The translations under genes were made by a program, and so were the position numbers. Source: JBHHUI01 sp965248775 (GTDB lineage Bacteria > Chloroflexota > Anaerolineae > Anaerolineales > JBHHUI01). From it: a stretch of 64,000 nt of DNA. The stretch is taken from positions 5,518,001 through 5,582,000 of the forward strand of contig OZ252150.1 of the NCBI GenBank assembly GCA_965248775.1, in the 5' to 3' direction. This document shows positions 17,685 through 26,477 of the stretch, one piece after another (the first letter of the stretch is position 1; each line of letters starts with the position of its first letter). Under the pieces are notes generated by a model. That model worked only from the letters and a program-made list of their open reading frames with translations, was not told where the DNA came from and ran no database searches.

Positions 17685-18546
17685 GATTTGCCCCCTGATC
17701 CTTCGGGATTAAGACTACCGGTTTGAATTGGGAAGAATCGAACTCTGTAATTCCATTCGGTCCAAGCTCTTCCAGCATCTCACGCACAGAAATCGCATCA
17801 GATCGCAGTTTGGCAACATCCACACCCCGACATTGATCTGGCAGGGGATTGATCCACTGCCGTACTCGCAAGAACATTTTGGCAGCGCCTTTATAGTTGC
17901 CACGCTCGATCTGCAAATAGGCCACGGCAACTTGCAGGATGGCACGGTAAAGTTCACGCGCAGGACTCTCATCCGCACGCCAGGCCTCTTCCAATTCTTC
18001 GTGAGCCTCGAAGTACTCTCCGGTGTTGAACAACTCGATGCCGGCAGCAGCGCGTGGAGCTAATTCTCCTGCGCAGGCTTCGGAAAGCGCCGCCACGTCC
18101 GGGACGCGGGCATGCTCCTGTAGGAGTTGAGGCAGCAACTCCACAAAGCGTGAGCGCGCCAGTACCTGATCGGCACCGGCTGCCCGTGCTTCTTTCAAAG
18201 TATCGACTTCAGTATGGCGACCGAAACATACAATCGGCATACGCCGTGTGGCAGGGGAAGATTTAATGCGGGTGATCCATTCCGCCCAGGGGATGGATTT
18301 GTTTTCGAGGTCGAAGATTGCCAGTGCGGCCACTTCAGTTGTCAATCGATCCAATAAGGTGCCAACGCGACCCTCGAGCGCTTCCCCTGGTGGTTGCTCC
18401 ACTGTTCCAGAGTTGGAACCGAGTTGGTTTGCATGTGCAATTGTTTCAACTCGGAATCCGAGCCGCCGCGCCACATCTTCAATCTGCGGAGCGAAAAATA
18501 GATCGTCTACAAAGACCATCACCAGAGGCTGCTGTTCTGCTTCCAT
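17677..18546 (-). CDS. receiver-like domain fused to DUF309
   Basis: The start is taken at MEAEQQ (18546); a longer form from 18579 is possible. Residues 1 to about 150 look like a degenerate response-regulator receiver (VMVFVDDLFF, IFDLENKS, RMPIVCFG). The C-terminal half has GIELFNTGEYFEAHEELEEAWR, the DUF309 helical hallmark. TATAAT lies six bases before the ATG (18553-18558, minus strand), so the mRNA may be leaderless. It overlaps the DUF2270 gene by 8 bp. Confidence 0.75.
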   Translation of the reverse strand: MEAEQQPLVMVFVDDLFFAPQIEDVARRLGFRVETIAHANQLGSNSGTVEQPPGEALEGRVGTLLDRLTTEVAALAIFDLENKSIPWAEWITRIKSSPATRRMPIVCFGRHTEVDTLKEARAAGADQVLARSRFVELLPQLLQEHARVPDVAALSEACAGELAPRAAAGIELFNTGEYFEAHEELEEAWRADESPARELYRAILQVAVAYLQIERGNYKGAAKMFLRVRQWINPLPDQCRGVDVAKLRSDAISVREMLEELGPNGITEFDSSQFKPVVLIPKDQGANLG

Positions 18547-18647
18547 GTGTCCATTATAACTCCCAAGAGCGGTAGGCATTCCGGTTCGTGGGCATGCAAA
18601 TTGTAAAGTTGTGCTGAGACCTCGGCGCTCTTCCCCTTTTACCCTGT

Positions 18648-20126
18648 CTCGAGTGTTGTGATTTGAGTGATCTTAGGGCATATTCGGCAGATGCAACTTC
18701 CCATCGTAAAACCGGCTCCCATCGTATCAGAGCACAGCGCCAGCTTTCGCGGGGTGTTTGAAAACCGCTGTCAGTTCCGGCATTTCGAGAATTATCTAAC
18801 CGGACTGATTGTGTTGAAGAACAAGTCGATGGCGAACATGACGCGCTGCCTGTTGGATAGCGCTGACAAGACCAACCTGTCGCGCTTCTTGTCGGAAGCG
18901 AACTGGGATGCCGCGGAACTGAACCAGGATCGCATTGCATACTTATTCCAGCAAACCAAGCGCCAGCGCCAGGGCGCCCGCAAATCGATGCTGGCCATCG
19001 ATGATACTTTGTGCGAGCACGTCGGCAGTCTGTTCGAATACATTGACCAACATTACAACCACGGCAACCACATGTATCCGCTAGCGCACAATCTGGTCAC
19101 CGGCCACTACATCAGCGGCGCGGTTCGCTTTCCGGCCGACTGGCGACTGTACCGGCGCTACGAAGAAGTCACCGACTGGGAAGCGTTCGTCAAGAAACTG
19201 TTGCCCGACGCTACGATCCCGAAAACCAAGAAGGAGCGTAATCGCTTCAAACGTCAAGTCGCACCCACCTTGCTGGCCGACCCAGAGTTCCGGGCTCTGG
19301 ACGAATCTTTTCAGACCAAGATTTCGCTGGCGGCTGAACTGGTCAAGGCGGCGCTGGCGCACGATTTGCCCTTTGAAACGGTGCTGTTCGACGCCTGGTA
19401 CCTGGCACCCGAATTGCTCGAAGTTCTCAGTGCGCATGGCAAGCACTGGATCAGCCTGCTGAAAAACAACCGCAACCTTATCACCAACAGCTTTGTGCTC
19501 CAGGATGCTTCCGGCGAACGCATGCGCTTTGATGGTCCGCACATCAAGGTGCAGGACCTAGTGCCGCTTATCCCACCTTCCGCTTTCAAACCGATGCAAG
19601 TGGGCGAGCAGACCTACTACTGCTTCAGCAAGAATGTACGCATCCCGACTTTGGGGAAGGTACGGCTGGTCATCAGCTTTGCCAAGCCTGATTTAACCGG
19701 CACCTATGCCGTGCTGGTCAGCAGCCATCTCAGTTGGGATGCCAAGAAGATCATCGCAACCTATCTGCTCCGTTGGCCGATTGAGACCTTTTATCAAGAC
19801 GCCAAACAGAACCTGGGGCTCCACGAATATCGCATGCGCTCGGCCGCCGCCATTCATAAGCACTGGTCACTGGTCTTCGTGGCCTATTCGTTCCTGCACC
19901 TGCACTGTTTGCCCACATCGCGTCGTGACAAGGTCTGCGCGCCCATCCAATCCATCGGGCAGGTTATTCGCCAACAAAGCCAGCAGCTAATCGAAGCATT
20001 GATCTTGCAGGCTCACGGCTCTCTGTCTGACGGTACTGACGAGCAACAAGTCTTCTCGTACTTATTCGCCAAGCAGGCTTACTCTTTGGCTGCTTGAGCC
20101 TTTTCACTCAAATCACAACACTCGAG
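18648..20126 (+). mobile_element. insertion sequence with 23-bp perfect inverted repeats (IS4/IS701-like)
   Basis: The element is 1479 bp. Its ends (18648-18670 and 20104-20126) are perfect 23-bp inverted repeats beginning CTCGAGTGTTG. ACCCTGT is repeated directly on both sides (18641-18647 and 20127-20133). One more inverted base pair at the edges makes the duplication ambiguous between 5 and 7 bp. It sits between the divergent DUF309 and NuoL-like genes. Confidence 0.93.
18691..20097 (+). CDS. DDE transposase of the 18.6-kb insertion sequence
   Basis: The intact product has about 468 residues, starting at MQLPIVK; an ATG at 18667 lies inside the terminal repeat. Catalytic signatures are SMLAIDDTLCEHVG, TVLFDAWYLAPE and LLRWPIETFYQDAKQNLG, giving a D-D-E set. 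SRFLSEANWD is the N-terminal motif seen in IS701-like enzymes. It is only distantly similar to the transposase at 46.3-47.7 kb. Confidence 0.9.
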   Translation: MQLPIVKPAPIVSEHSASFRGVFENRCQFRHFENYLTGLIVLKNKSMANMTRCLLDSADKTNLSRFLSEANWDAAELNQDRIAYLFQQTKRQRQGARKSMLAIDDTLCEHVGSLFEYIDQHYNHGNHMYPLAHNLVTGHYISGAVRFPADWRLYRRYEEVTDWEAFVKKLLPDATIPKTKKERNRFKRQVAPTLLADPEFRALDESFQTKISLAAELVKAALAHDLPFETVLFDAWYLAPELLEVLSAHGKHWISLLKNNRNLITNSFVLQDASGERMRFDGPHIKVQDLVPLIPPSAFKPMQVGEQTYYCFSKNVRIPTLGKVRLVISFAKPDLTGTYAVLVSSHLSWDAKKIIATYLLRWPIETFYQDAKQNLGLHEYRMRSAAAIHKHWSLVFVAYSFLHLHCLPTSRRDKVCAPIQSIGQVIRQQSQQLIEALILQAHGSLSDGTDEQQVFSYLFAKQAYSLAA

Positions 20127-20232
20127 ACCCTGTGTTAGAATCGCTGCCCATTCCATTTATGCCTGAACTCATCAGTCCAATGAAGGGGGAATATTGGCTG
20201 TTCTCTTTCCTCGCTCACCTTCATAACTCGAC

Positions 20233-21873
20233 ATGAATCCCCTGACGCCAATTGTGGTGCTGATTGTGGGCGCATTCGGCTGCTTGGCCGGTTTACTGCG
20301 AGGCTTTCGCTATACTGGTCTGATCGCAATCGGGACAGCATTTCTTGCGACAGCTGTCACGCTGTTGCTCGGCTTTCGTTTGCCGTTGGATGTCACGCTT
20401 TCAAAGTGGGGGCCGGATGCCCTGCTGCCGGCTGATCTACGATTAAGCGCAGATGGATTGTCCTGGCTGCTCGCCCTCGGTTTATTGATTGTTGCACTCG
20501 CTGTCTTTCTGACCGGCATTAGCCGCAACGGCGGTGCACGGGTTCTGCCGCGGGCTGCCAGTCTGCTGGTGGTCGCAACGGCACTGACAGCAATATTCTC
20601 TGATAGCCTTGTCACGCTGGCGATATCGTGGGCCGCGCTAGATGCCGTCGTCTTCACTACGCTCGTATTCTTTGGTGCGCAGCAACAGATTGCGAACGGT
20701 GATGGTCCAGGGACTTCTCGTGCTGTTTTAGGTCTGGGATTGAATGTTCTCGCAACTGTGATGGCTATCGCAGCCGCACTCGAAGCAGTCAATGCAGGTT
20801 CGGGCGGATTGCTCAGTGGTGCGGATTTGCCGCCGCGCGCGATTACATTTTTGGTATTGGCCGTCGTTCTCCGCTTAAATGTATTCCCTTTCCATTTTGG
20901 TCTTGCACCCGATTCCAGCTTACGCTACGGTATCAGAACAATTTTGCGTTTGGCACCACTTGCGGTTGGCGTGGATATACTCGCGTTCGTGGTCGGTATG
21001 GAACCAACAATCCCCTTTCACGGCTGGCTTACAGCTGGTGCCGGCCTTGCAGCCTTGTTTGGTGCATTACGCTGGTGGAGTACGGATGACCCTCGCACCG
21101 GCCTGGCATATGTTGTGCTGGCCCAGGGTGGTCTGATCCTTCTAACAGCTTTGTGGGGTGGGGTGTTTGCAGCCGCTGGAGTTGCAGCGCAGGGCGTGGC
21201 GCTCTTGCTAGGGGGAGCTGTCCTATTTCTCTATAACGGTCATGCATCAGGACAGCGCGGGTGGTTGGCGATAGCTCTTGTAGGTGCCGCCATTCTGGCC
21301 GGATTCCCTCTCACAATTGGCTTTGTTGGGCAGTGGAGTGCACTTGTTGGTCTGGCTGGGAGCAGTCAGTGGGTTTGGATTGCAATCGCCATCGCCGCAC
21401 AGATTCTGCTCTCGGCCGGCTATATCCGGCTGGCTTACTGGCCCGGTGAGGCACTTGCAACAGCGGAACCTTTGGTGGGGGTGGCCTATCTGTTTGGGCT
21501 CAGCGCGCCAATCCTTTTTGCGGTTGTCGGAGGATTGTCTTCGGGTTCCATCGGCGGTGCAGCCGCTCGCTCGCCCGGCCTCCTGACCATGTTTACACCT
21601 TCCGGTTTTATCGCTCTTGGGGCTGTGCTGCTGTCAGTATTGCTTGGGGTCGCATTATGGTTTTTCGATGCAACTGCCCGTACGACGGTTGGAGGGCTTC
21701 TGAGTCTGCTCGTAGACGATCGCCTCGGTGGAGCGTATACCCTTGGGTGGGACTTCTATCGGTTTTTGCGTCGCACTTCACGTACCACGGCAGCCATACT
21801 GGAGGGCGAGGGTGGTGTCCTGTGGTCGTTTGTCATCGCGTTGCTGGTATGGCTGGCTTTCGGAAGCGGGTAA
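20233..21873 (+). CDS. complex-I/Mrp antiporter-like membrane protein (NuoL/M/N superfamily)
   Basis: A 546-residue protein with about fourteen hydrophobic helices. The antiporter core is recognisable (VLRLNVFPFHFGLAPDSSLR, matching the K-x-P-x-x-P-x-H-x-W-L-P region), but the helix-7 lysine position is Arg here. The helix-5 Glu region reads AISWAALDAVV, without Glu. It is the first gene of a three-gene cluster that contains no catalytic NADH dehydrogenase subunit. An insertion sequence lies immediately upstream and may have altered its promoter. Confidence 0.7.
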   Translation: MNPLTPIVVLIVGAFGCLAGLLRGFRYTGLIAIGTAFLATAVTLLLGFRLPLDVTLSKWGPDALLPADLRLSADGLSWLLALGLLIVALAVFLTGISRNGGARVLPRAASLLVVATALTAIFSDSLVTLAISWAALDAVVFTTLVFFGAQQQIANGDGPGTSRAVLGLGLNVLATVMAIAAALEAVNAGSGGLLSGADLPPRAITFLVLAVVLRLNVFPFHFGLAPDSSLRYGIRTILRLAPLAVGVDILAFVVGMEPTIPFHGWLTAGAGLAALFGALRWWSTDDPRTGLAYVVLAQGGLILLTALWGGVFAAAGVAAQGVALLLGGAVLFLYNGHASGQRGWLAIALVGAAILAGFPLTIGFVGQWSALVGLAGSSQWVWIAIAIAAQILLSAGYIRLAYWPGEALATAEPLVGVAYLFGLSAPILFAVVGGLSSGSIGGAAARSPGLLTMFTPSGFIALGAVLLSVLLGVALWFFDATARTTVGGLLSLLVDDRLGGAYTLGWDFYRFLRRTSRTTAAILEGEGGVLWSFVIALLVWLAFGSG

Positions 21874-21881
21874 TGTGAAAC

Positions 21882-22553
21882 ATGCCAACTTTTGACGAAC
21901 TTGTCGAGCGATTCTCTTATCTAGCGGCTACTCCCGCCGTTGCGGTCGTGTTTCTAACAGCGGCGGTTCTGGTGACGATCCGCGATCGCCGTTTGCTCAT
22001 CAGCGCCTTTGCGCTGCAGAGTGTATTCGCTGGCTTGCTCTTCACGCGCGTATTGCCCGCTCAGATTGCAGGTGCGAAATTGATCACCGGTTTATTGATC
22101 AGCGTGTTGTATTTTGTGACCGCCCAACAGATGAGTCGTAGCGAAGCGACCTCAACAGGAAAACAGGCAATCTACATCACGCGAATCTCCTGGCAACCGG
22201 AGGCAGGACTCCCATTCCGCATCTTCGCTGTTGTGATGGTAGGGGTCGTCGGCTGGCAATTGGCAAATGATCTTGACCTGGGTATTCCCGGATTGGAGGC
22301 TGACGTCATCATTGCCACGATCCTGCTTGTTGGGCTTGGACTTCTCCTGCTTGGCCTCACGGATGAACCTTTCAAAGCCGGGCTGGGCTTGCTCACCGTG
22401 CTCACCGGCTTCGAACTGTTCTACGCCTCTGTAGAACCGGCGCTTGCGGTGATGGCGCTGCTGGCGGCTGTAGATTTTGCTGTCGCACTCGGTTCAAGCT
22501 ATCTCGCCATCATTGGGAGTCTCCGCGGAATGGAAGAGACACCTTTGGCATGA
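21882..22553 (+). CDS. hydrophobic membrane protein of the complex-I-like cluster
   Basis: The 223-residue protein has about six predicted membrane segments. It starts 8 bp after the NuoL-like gene and overlaps the next by 4 bp (ATGA). The second half (IATILLVGLGLLLLGLTDEPFKAGLGLLTVLTGFELFYASVEPAL) is weakly NuoK-like, which would fit the neighbours, but the resemblance is not decisive. I assign no function. Confidence 0.65.
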   Translation: MPTFDELVERFSYLAATPAVAVVFLTAAVLVTIRDRRLLISAFALQSVFAGLLFTRVLPAQIAGAKLITGLLISVLYFVTAQQMSRSEATSTGKQAIYITRISWQPEAGLPFRIFAVVMVGVVGWQLANDLDLGIPGLEADVIIATILLVGLGLLLLGLTDEPFKAGLGLLTVLTGFELFYASVEPALAVMALLAAVDFAVALGSSYLAIIGSLRGMEETPLA

Positions 22554-23953
22554 CAGCGCCGCTAATCTTTCTCGGCGTGCCGGTTATCATGTCGGTTATG
22601 TTGTATCTGGTACGCCGGTGGCTGTGGCTACAGGTTGTGCTGGCAACTCTCACCGCACTTATTCTCGCATTGTTGGCCCTGCAAATCCCACTCGACCAGA
22701 TCGTCGTGTTCCTTGGGCGAGAAACGCGCTTCCTGGGCTCCTGGCAGGTGCTTGGGCGTTCGCTCACCTTTGCCACCGACGACCGACCAGCGCTGGCTTT
22801 TATTTTCATCGCAGCCGGTGTTTTCTTTGGAGGCGCCAGCGCGGCGCGCGTTTCTCGTTCTTTTCTTGCGGTAGGAATGATGTTGCTCTCCTTACTCGTT
22901 GCAACGTTATTCGTTCAGCCTTTCCTCTTTGCCGCCTTGTTCCTGGAAATGATTGCGGCACTTTCGGTATTAATCTTGAGTGACGAGCGCCATCCGCGCA
23001 CCCTGGGAGCCATGCGGTTGCTGGTCTTTGTCACGCTGGGCGTGCCTTTCATCCTCTTGGCCGGTTGGCAGCTCGAAGGCTTTAGCACCAGCCCGGATAA
23101 TGAGATGTTGTTGCAACGCGCCACATTATTACTAGGTACTGGTTTTTTTATTTTGCTATCAGTTGTGCCGTTCCACTCCTGGCTGGCTTCTGTGGCCGAA
23201 GAAGCGCCCCCCTATGCAGCGGCGTATGTCTTCACGGTATTCCAAGCTTCCATCGTCTTCCTGATGTTGAATTCGCTTAATCAGTTCGGGTGGTTGCGCG
23301 ATAACATGACATTCTTCGTGGCCTTGCGTTGGGGCGGCTTGGCAATGGTTGTCGTCGGTGGCCTTTTTGCATTTGCGCAGCGTGGTCTCGGACGCTTAAT
23401 GGGCTATGCCGTGCTGATCGACTTTGGTACCTCCATTCTGGCGATAGGACTTGGCACTGCTGATGGACTGCGGGCAGCACTGGCGATCATTGCCCTGCGC
23501 GGGATTGGTTTGGCAGTGTGGGGTTTGGGAATGGGCGCGGTTGTGGATGCGCTCGGTGCCGACGACGTGGATCGCATTCGTGGGCTGGGCTGGCGCGCTC
23601 CATTTGCGGCAGGGGCCATCATTCTGGGAGGTCTTTCCCTGGCAGCGTTCCCGCTCACTGCCGGCTTTCCGGGACGCTGGGCGCTCTATCGCTTGTTGGC
23701 CGCGGACAATATCAATCTGGCATTCGTGCTCTTGTTGTCAAGCCTCTCGGTGATTCTGGCTTTCGCGGTTGTACTACGTGCGATGTTGGGGCGTGAGGAG
23801 GCTGCGGATGCGACCCAGGAATCGGAATCTTTGCCGTCAATGGTTTACGCCGGTCTGGGTGTTGCAATTGTGCTTGTGCTAGGCGTATTTCCGCAGTGGT
23901 TCCTGCCAGCAGTTACCCGTGCTGCGGAGGCGTTCGGAGAGTTGATTCAATAA
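22550..23953 (+). CDS. complex-I/Mrp antiporter-like membrane protein (NuoM/N superfamily)
   Basis: A 467-residue polytopic protein. FLEMIAALSVLIL keeps the helix-5 Glu of NuoM-type subunits. The next hallmark reads FFILLSVVPFHSWLASVAEEAPPYAAAYV: the H-x-W-L and E-A-P parts are kept, but the helix-7 lysine is replaced by Leu, and helix 8 reads FQAS rather than LLK. Proton pumping as in complex I is therefore doubtful. It is the last gene of the trio and converges with a glycosyltransferase gene. Confidence 0.75.
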   Translation: MTAPLIFLGVPVIMSVMLYLVRRWLWLQVVLATLTALILALLALQIPLDQIVVFLGRETRFLGSWQVLGRSLTFATDDRPALAFIFIAAGVFFGGASAARVSRSFLAVGMMLLSLLVATLFVQPFLFAALFLEMIAALSVLILSDERHPRTLGAMRLLVFVTLGVPFILLAGWQLEGFSTSPDNEMLLQRATLLLGTGFFILLSVVPFHSWLASVAEEAPPYAAAYVFTVFQASIVFLMLNSLNQFGWLRDNMTFFVALRWGGLAMVVVGGLFAFAQRGLGRLMGYAVLIDFGTSILAIGLGTADGLRAALAIIALRGIGLAVWGLGMGAVVDALGADDVDRIRGLGWRAPFAAGAIILGGLSLAAFPLTAGFPGRWALYRLLAADNINLAFVLLLSSLSVILAFAVVLRAMLGREEAADATQESESLPSMVYAGLGVAIVLVLGVFPQWFLPAVTRAAEAFGELIQ

Positions 23954-23954
23954 T

Positions 23955-25163
23955 TCACTGCCGTATACGGGCGTAAACTTCTTCTACCGCCGGAATTATG
24001 ATTCGCCAATCGTAAGACGCTGCAACAAACCTGCGTCCGGCCTCTCCAAGCTGCGTTCGTCTTTCGCCATCCGAAAATAAATCTACAACAGTTCGGCAAA
24101 AGTCTTCTTCTGATTCAGCCAGTTCCAGTTCATGTCCACTTTGCACCCGAAAACCCTCGGCACCGGTCGGGGTTGATACTACGGCGCGCTGCAGTGCCAG
24201 TGCCTCCAAAATTTTAAAGCGGGTACCTCCGCCCATCCGAACCGGAACGACGAAAACCGATGCCCCCGCGACATAGGGGCGGATATCGGGCACAGCACCG
24301 GTCACTGTAATCCCTTTCTGTTCACCAAGATTTTGAACCGTTGGCGTTGGATTCTTGCCTACAATGAAGAACCGCGCCGAACCCACCAGCTGCCGGACTT
24401 GCGGAAAAATGTTCTGCCCAAACCAGCGCACGGCGTCAACGTTTGGGCGATAATCCATTTTGCCGGTGAATACGATCGCGTTGTCTGGCAGGTCGCTTTT
24501 AATCGTTGTCTGCACATAGTCTGCCAATTCGATTCCATTGGGGACGAGCACCGCTTGAATGCCGGGGGCATTTGTATTGAGAGTTGTCTGGTCCACCGGC
24601 GACACACATAAAACTTCATGGGCAGCAGAGCAAACCCGCCTTTCGAAACGCCGCAGCCGGGGTAGCTGCAAACGCGAATAAATCGCCTGCGGCCAGCGTT
24701 TGAGTTGGCGGGCATCAATGTCAAACGCACGTTGTTGGATCAGAGTCTCAGCATTGTGTGCGTCATAAACAATCGAGGTGTGGGGAGCCATCGTTCGCAC
24801 CGTATCCGCGAATGGCCCCATCTCGAGCCCTTCAATCTGCACAACGTCGAACTCTGTCGATTTCAACCAGGTGCGCAGTTGTGCATCAAAGTCTGGAGAG
24901 ACGAGGCGTCTGGAGAGATCAGGCTGTTTCGATCCGATTAAAGTGAGTACTCGGCTTAGCGCAGATCGGGTGGGTCGAGGCGCGATTCTGATCTTCTGAC
25001 AGGCTCCATTGAGTTCATCTGTAATTTCTTCATCTGCGGATGCAAATGAGAGCAACCAGATATCATGCCGATGGGCCAGGTGAGAAATCAATCCCCAATT
25101 GCGGAGTGCAGTGCCCTGATGGGGGGGATGCGGCAATCCCGGCATGAGAAACAGAATCCGCAT
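23955..25163 (-). CDS. glycosyltransferase, GT4-like
   Basis: The 402-residue GT-B protein has the N-terminal acceptor half MRILFLMPGLPHPPHQGTA and the donor-binding part GGGTRFKILEALALQRAVVSTPTGAEGF near residues 310-340. It probably transfers a sugar from a nucleotide donor in cell-surface glycan synthesis; the exact sugar cannot be read from sequence. It lies 6 bp after the preceding glycosyltransferase gene, in one operon. Confidence 0.87.
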   Translation of the reverse strand: MRILFLMPGLPHPPHQGTALRNWGLISHLAHRHDIWLLSFASADEEITDELNGACQKIRIAPRPTRSALSRVLTLIGSKQPDLSRRLVSPDFDAQLRTWLKSTEFDVVQIEGLEMGPFADTVRTMAPHTSIVYDAHNAETLIQQRAFDIDARQLKRWPQAIYSRLQLPRLRRFERRVCSAAHEVLCVSPVDQTTLNTNAPGIQAVLVPNGIELADYVQTTIKSDLPDNAIVFTGKMDYRPNVDAVRWFGQNIFPQVRQLVGSARFFIVGKNPTPTVQNLGEQKGITVTGAVPDIRPYVAGASVFVVPVRMGGGTRFKILEALALQRAVVSTPTGAEGFRVQSGHELELAESEEDFCRTVVDLFSDGERRTQLGEAGRRFVAASYDWRIIIPAVEEVYARIRQ

Positions 25164-25169
25164 GAACAG

Positions 25170-26279
25170 TCAGTCTGCTAACACACTACGATAAACGGCT
25201 AAAGTCTTGTGGCAGCACGTAGCCCAGTTGAACTCACGTGCCCGCGCAAAGCCTCGCTCGCGCAGGTCTGCCCGCAGTGAACTATCTGATAGCGCTCTCT
25301 CGAGACTGTCTACGATTGAGTCGGTGTCATCAGGATCACACTGCAAAGCGGCCTCACCTGCAATTTCAGGTAAGGAAGCCCGATTGGCGATCACGCACAC
25401 GGTGCCACACGCCATAGCTTCCAGCACAGGCAGGCCGAAACCTTCGTAGTGGGAAGGGAGTACAAAGACACTCGCTCCACTGTAGAGCGCAGGTAAATCA
25501 TCCGTCGGAAAGCTCTTCAAAAACCTGACCGTATCTCCGAGATGCAGACGCTCAACGAGAGCGAGCGTTTCATTAAAGAGCCAGCCGGGATTACCAGCCA
25601 GAATTAGCGGGGGTGAATCAGAATGACGTGAACGTAACTGCGCATAGGCATTTAACAGCCCGTTCACATTTTTACGTGGTTCAAAGGTTCCGACAAACAG
25701 AATATAGTCGTGGGGCAGCTCCAATTGCCTTCGCATAGCTTCGATTCGTGTTTCTTCCTGGGGCGCGAACCTGGCGTCCTGTGCCAGATGGACAGTGGAA
25801 ACTTTTTCGGGCGGAACCGTGAGCAGTTCAAGGATGTCTTTGCGGGTGGCCTCTGAGTCCGCCAGAATGGCATCCGCGCGCTGGACTGCACTCTCAATCT
25901 GTCGATTGTAAAAACGACGACTCTCTGCTGTCAAGAACTCCGGATAATGCAGAAACGTCAGATCGTGGATGGTAATGATGGTACGCCAGCCAGCACTCTG
26001 CGGCGGGATGAAGTCTGGCATGTGTAGCAAACGTGGTCGGTGGGGCAATATTTCACCGGCTAGCGTCCAATGTTCCAGCCGGTTGTGAGCAGGAGTCCAG
26101 CAGTTAACCCGACGGGCGTTGGCGGGTGCAGGTAGTGTCTTCTTAGCTTTCCGGGAGTGGAGCAGCAGGTATTCATTGTCTAAATCCAATACAGGCATCT
26201 TGGCAGCTAACGCCCGCTCATAGGCAGAAATTCCTCCTGAAGTGTAATGAGTCAGACGGACGTCAATTGCAATGCGCAT
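25170..26279 (-). CDS. glycosyltransferase family 4 protein
   Basis: The 369-residue GT-B protein begins MRIAIDVRLTHYTSGGISAYER, the usual start of mannosyltransferase-like GT4 enzymes. It has FVGTFEPRKNVNGLLNAY and SHYEGFGLPVLEAMACGTVCVIANRASLPE, where the E-x7-E donor motif lies. It is the first gene of a two-gene operon for surface polysaccharide synthesis. Confidence 0.9.
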   Translation of the reverse strand: MRIAIDVRLTHYTSGGISAYERALAAKMPVLDLDNEYLLLHSRKAKKTLPAPANARRVNCWTPAHNRLEHWTLAGEILPHRPRLLHMPDFIPPQSAGWRTIITIHDLTFLHYPEFLTAESRRFYNRQIESAVQRADAILADSEATRKDILELLTVPPEKVSTVHLAQDARFAPQEETRIEAMRRQLELPHDYILFVGTFEPRKNVNGLLNAYAQLRSRHSDSPPLILAGNPGWLFNETLALVERLHLGDTVRFLKSFPTDDLPALYSGASVFVLPSHYEGFGLPVLEAMACGTVCVIANRASLPEIAGEAALQCDPDDTDSIVDSLERALSDSSLRADLRERGFARAREFNWATCCHKTLAVYRSVLAD

Positions 26280-26380
26280 GGAAATGAATAAATGTAGGGA
26301 GGAATGATAGGGAACACGGCGCGGGGATCATAGGGGGCAGGCGTATCCCTGTCAACAGTTTGTGCTCTGAGGAATACATG

Positions 26381-26386
26381 TATAAT
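26381..26386 (+). promoter_or_regulatory. -10 box of the coiled-coil/selB operon
   Basis: A perfect TATAAT about 92 bp before the ATG at 26478. Upstream, TTTGTG with a 16-base spacer is only a fair -35 match. Confidence 0.45.
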
Positions 26387-26477
26387 CCGCACATCTTCCG
26401 AACGCAAGATAATCTAGAGAAAAACATTGGGAATTATGTCAAATTGGCTGTCTACGCGGCCTGACAAGGATTGAGAT

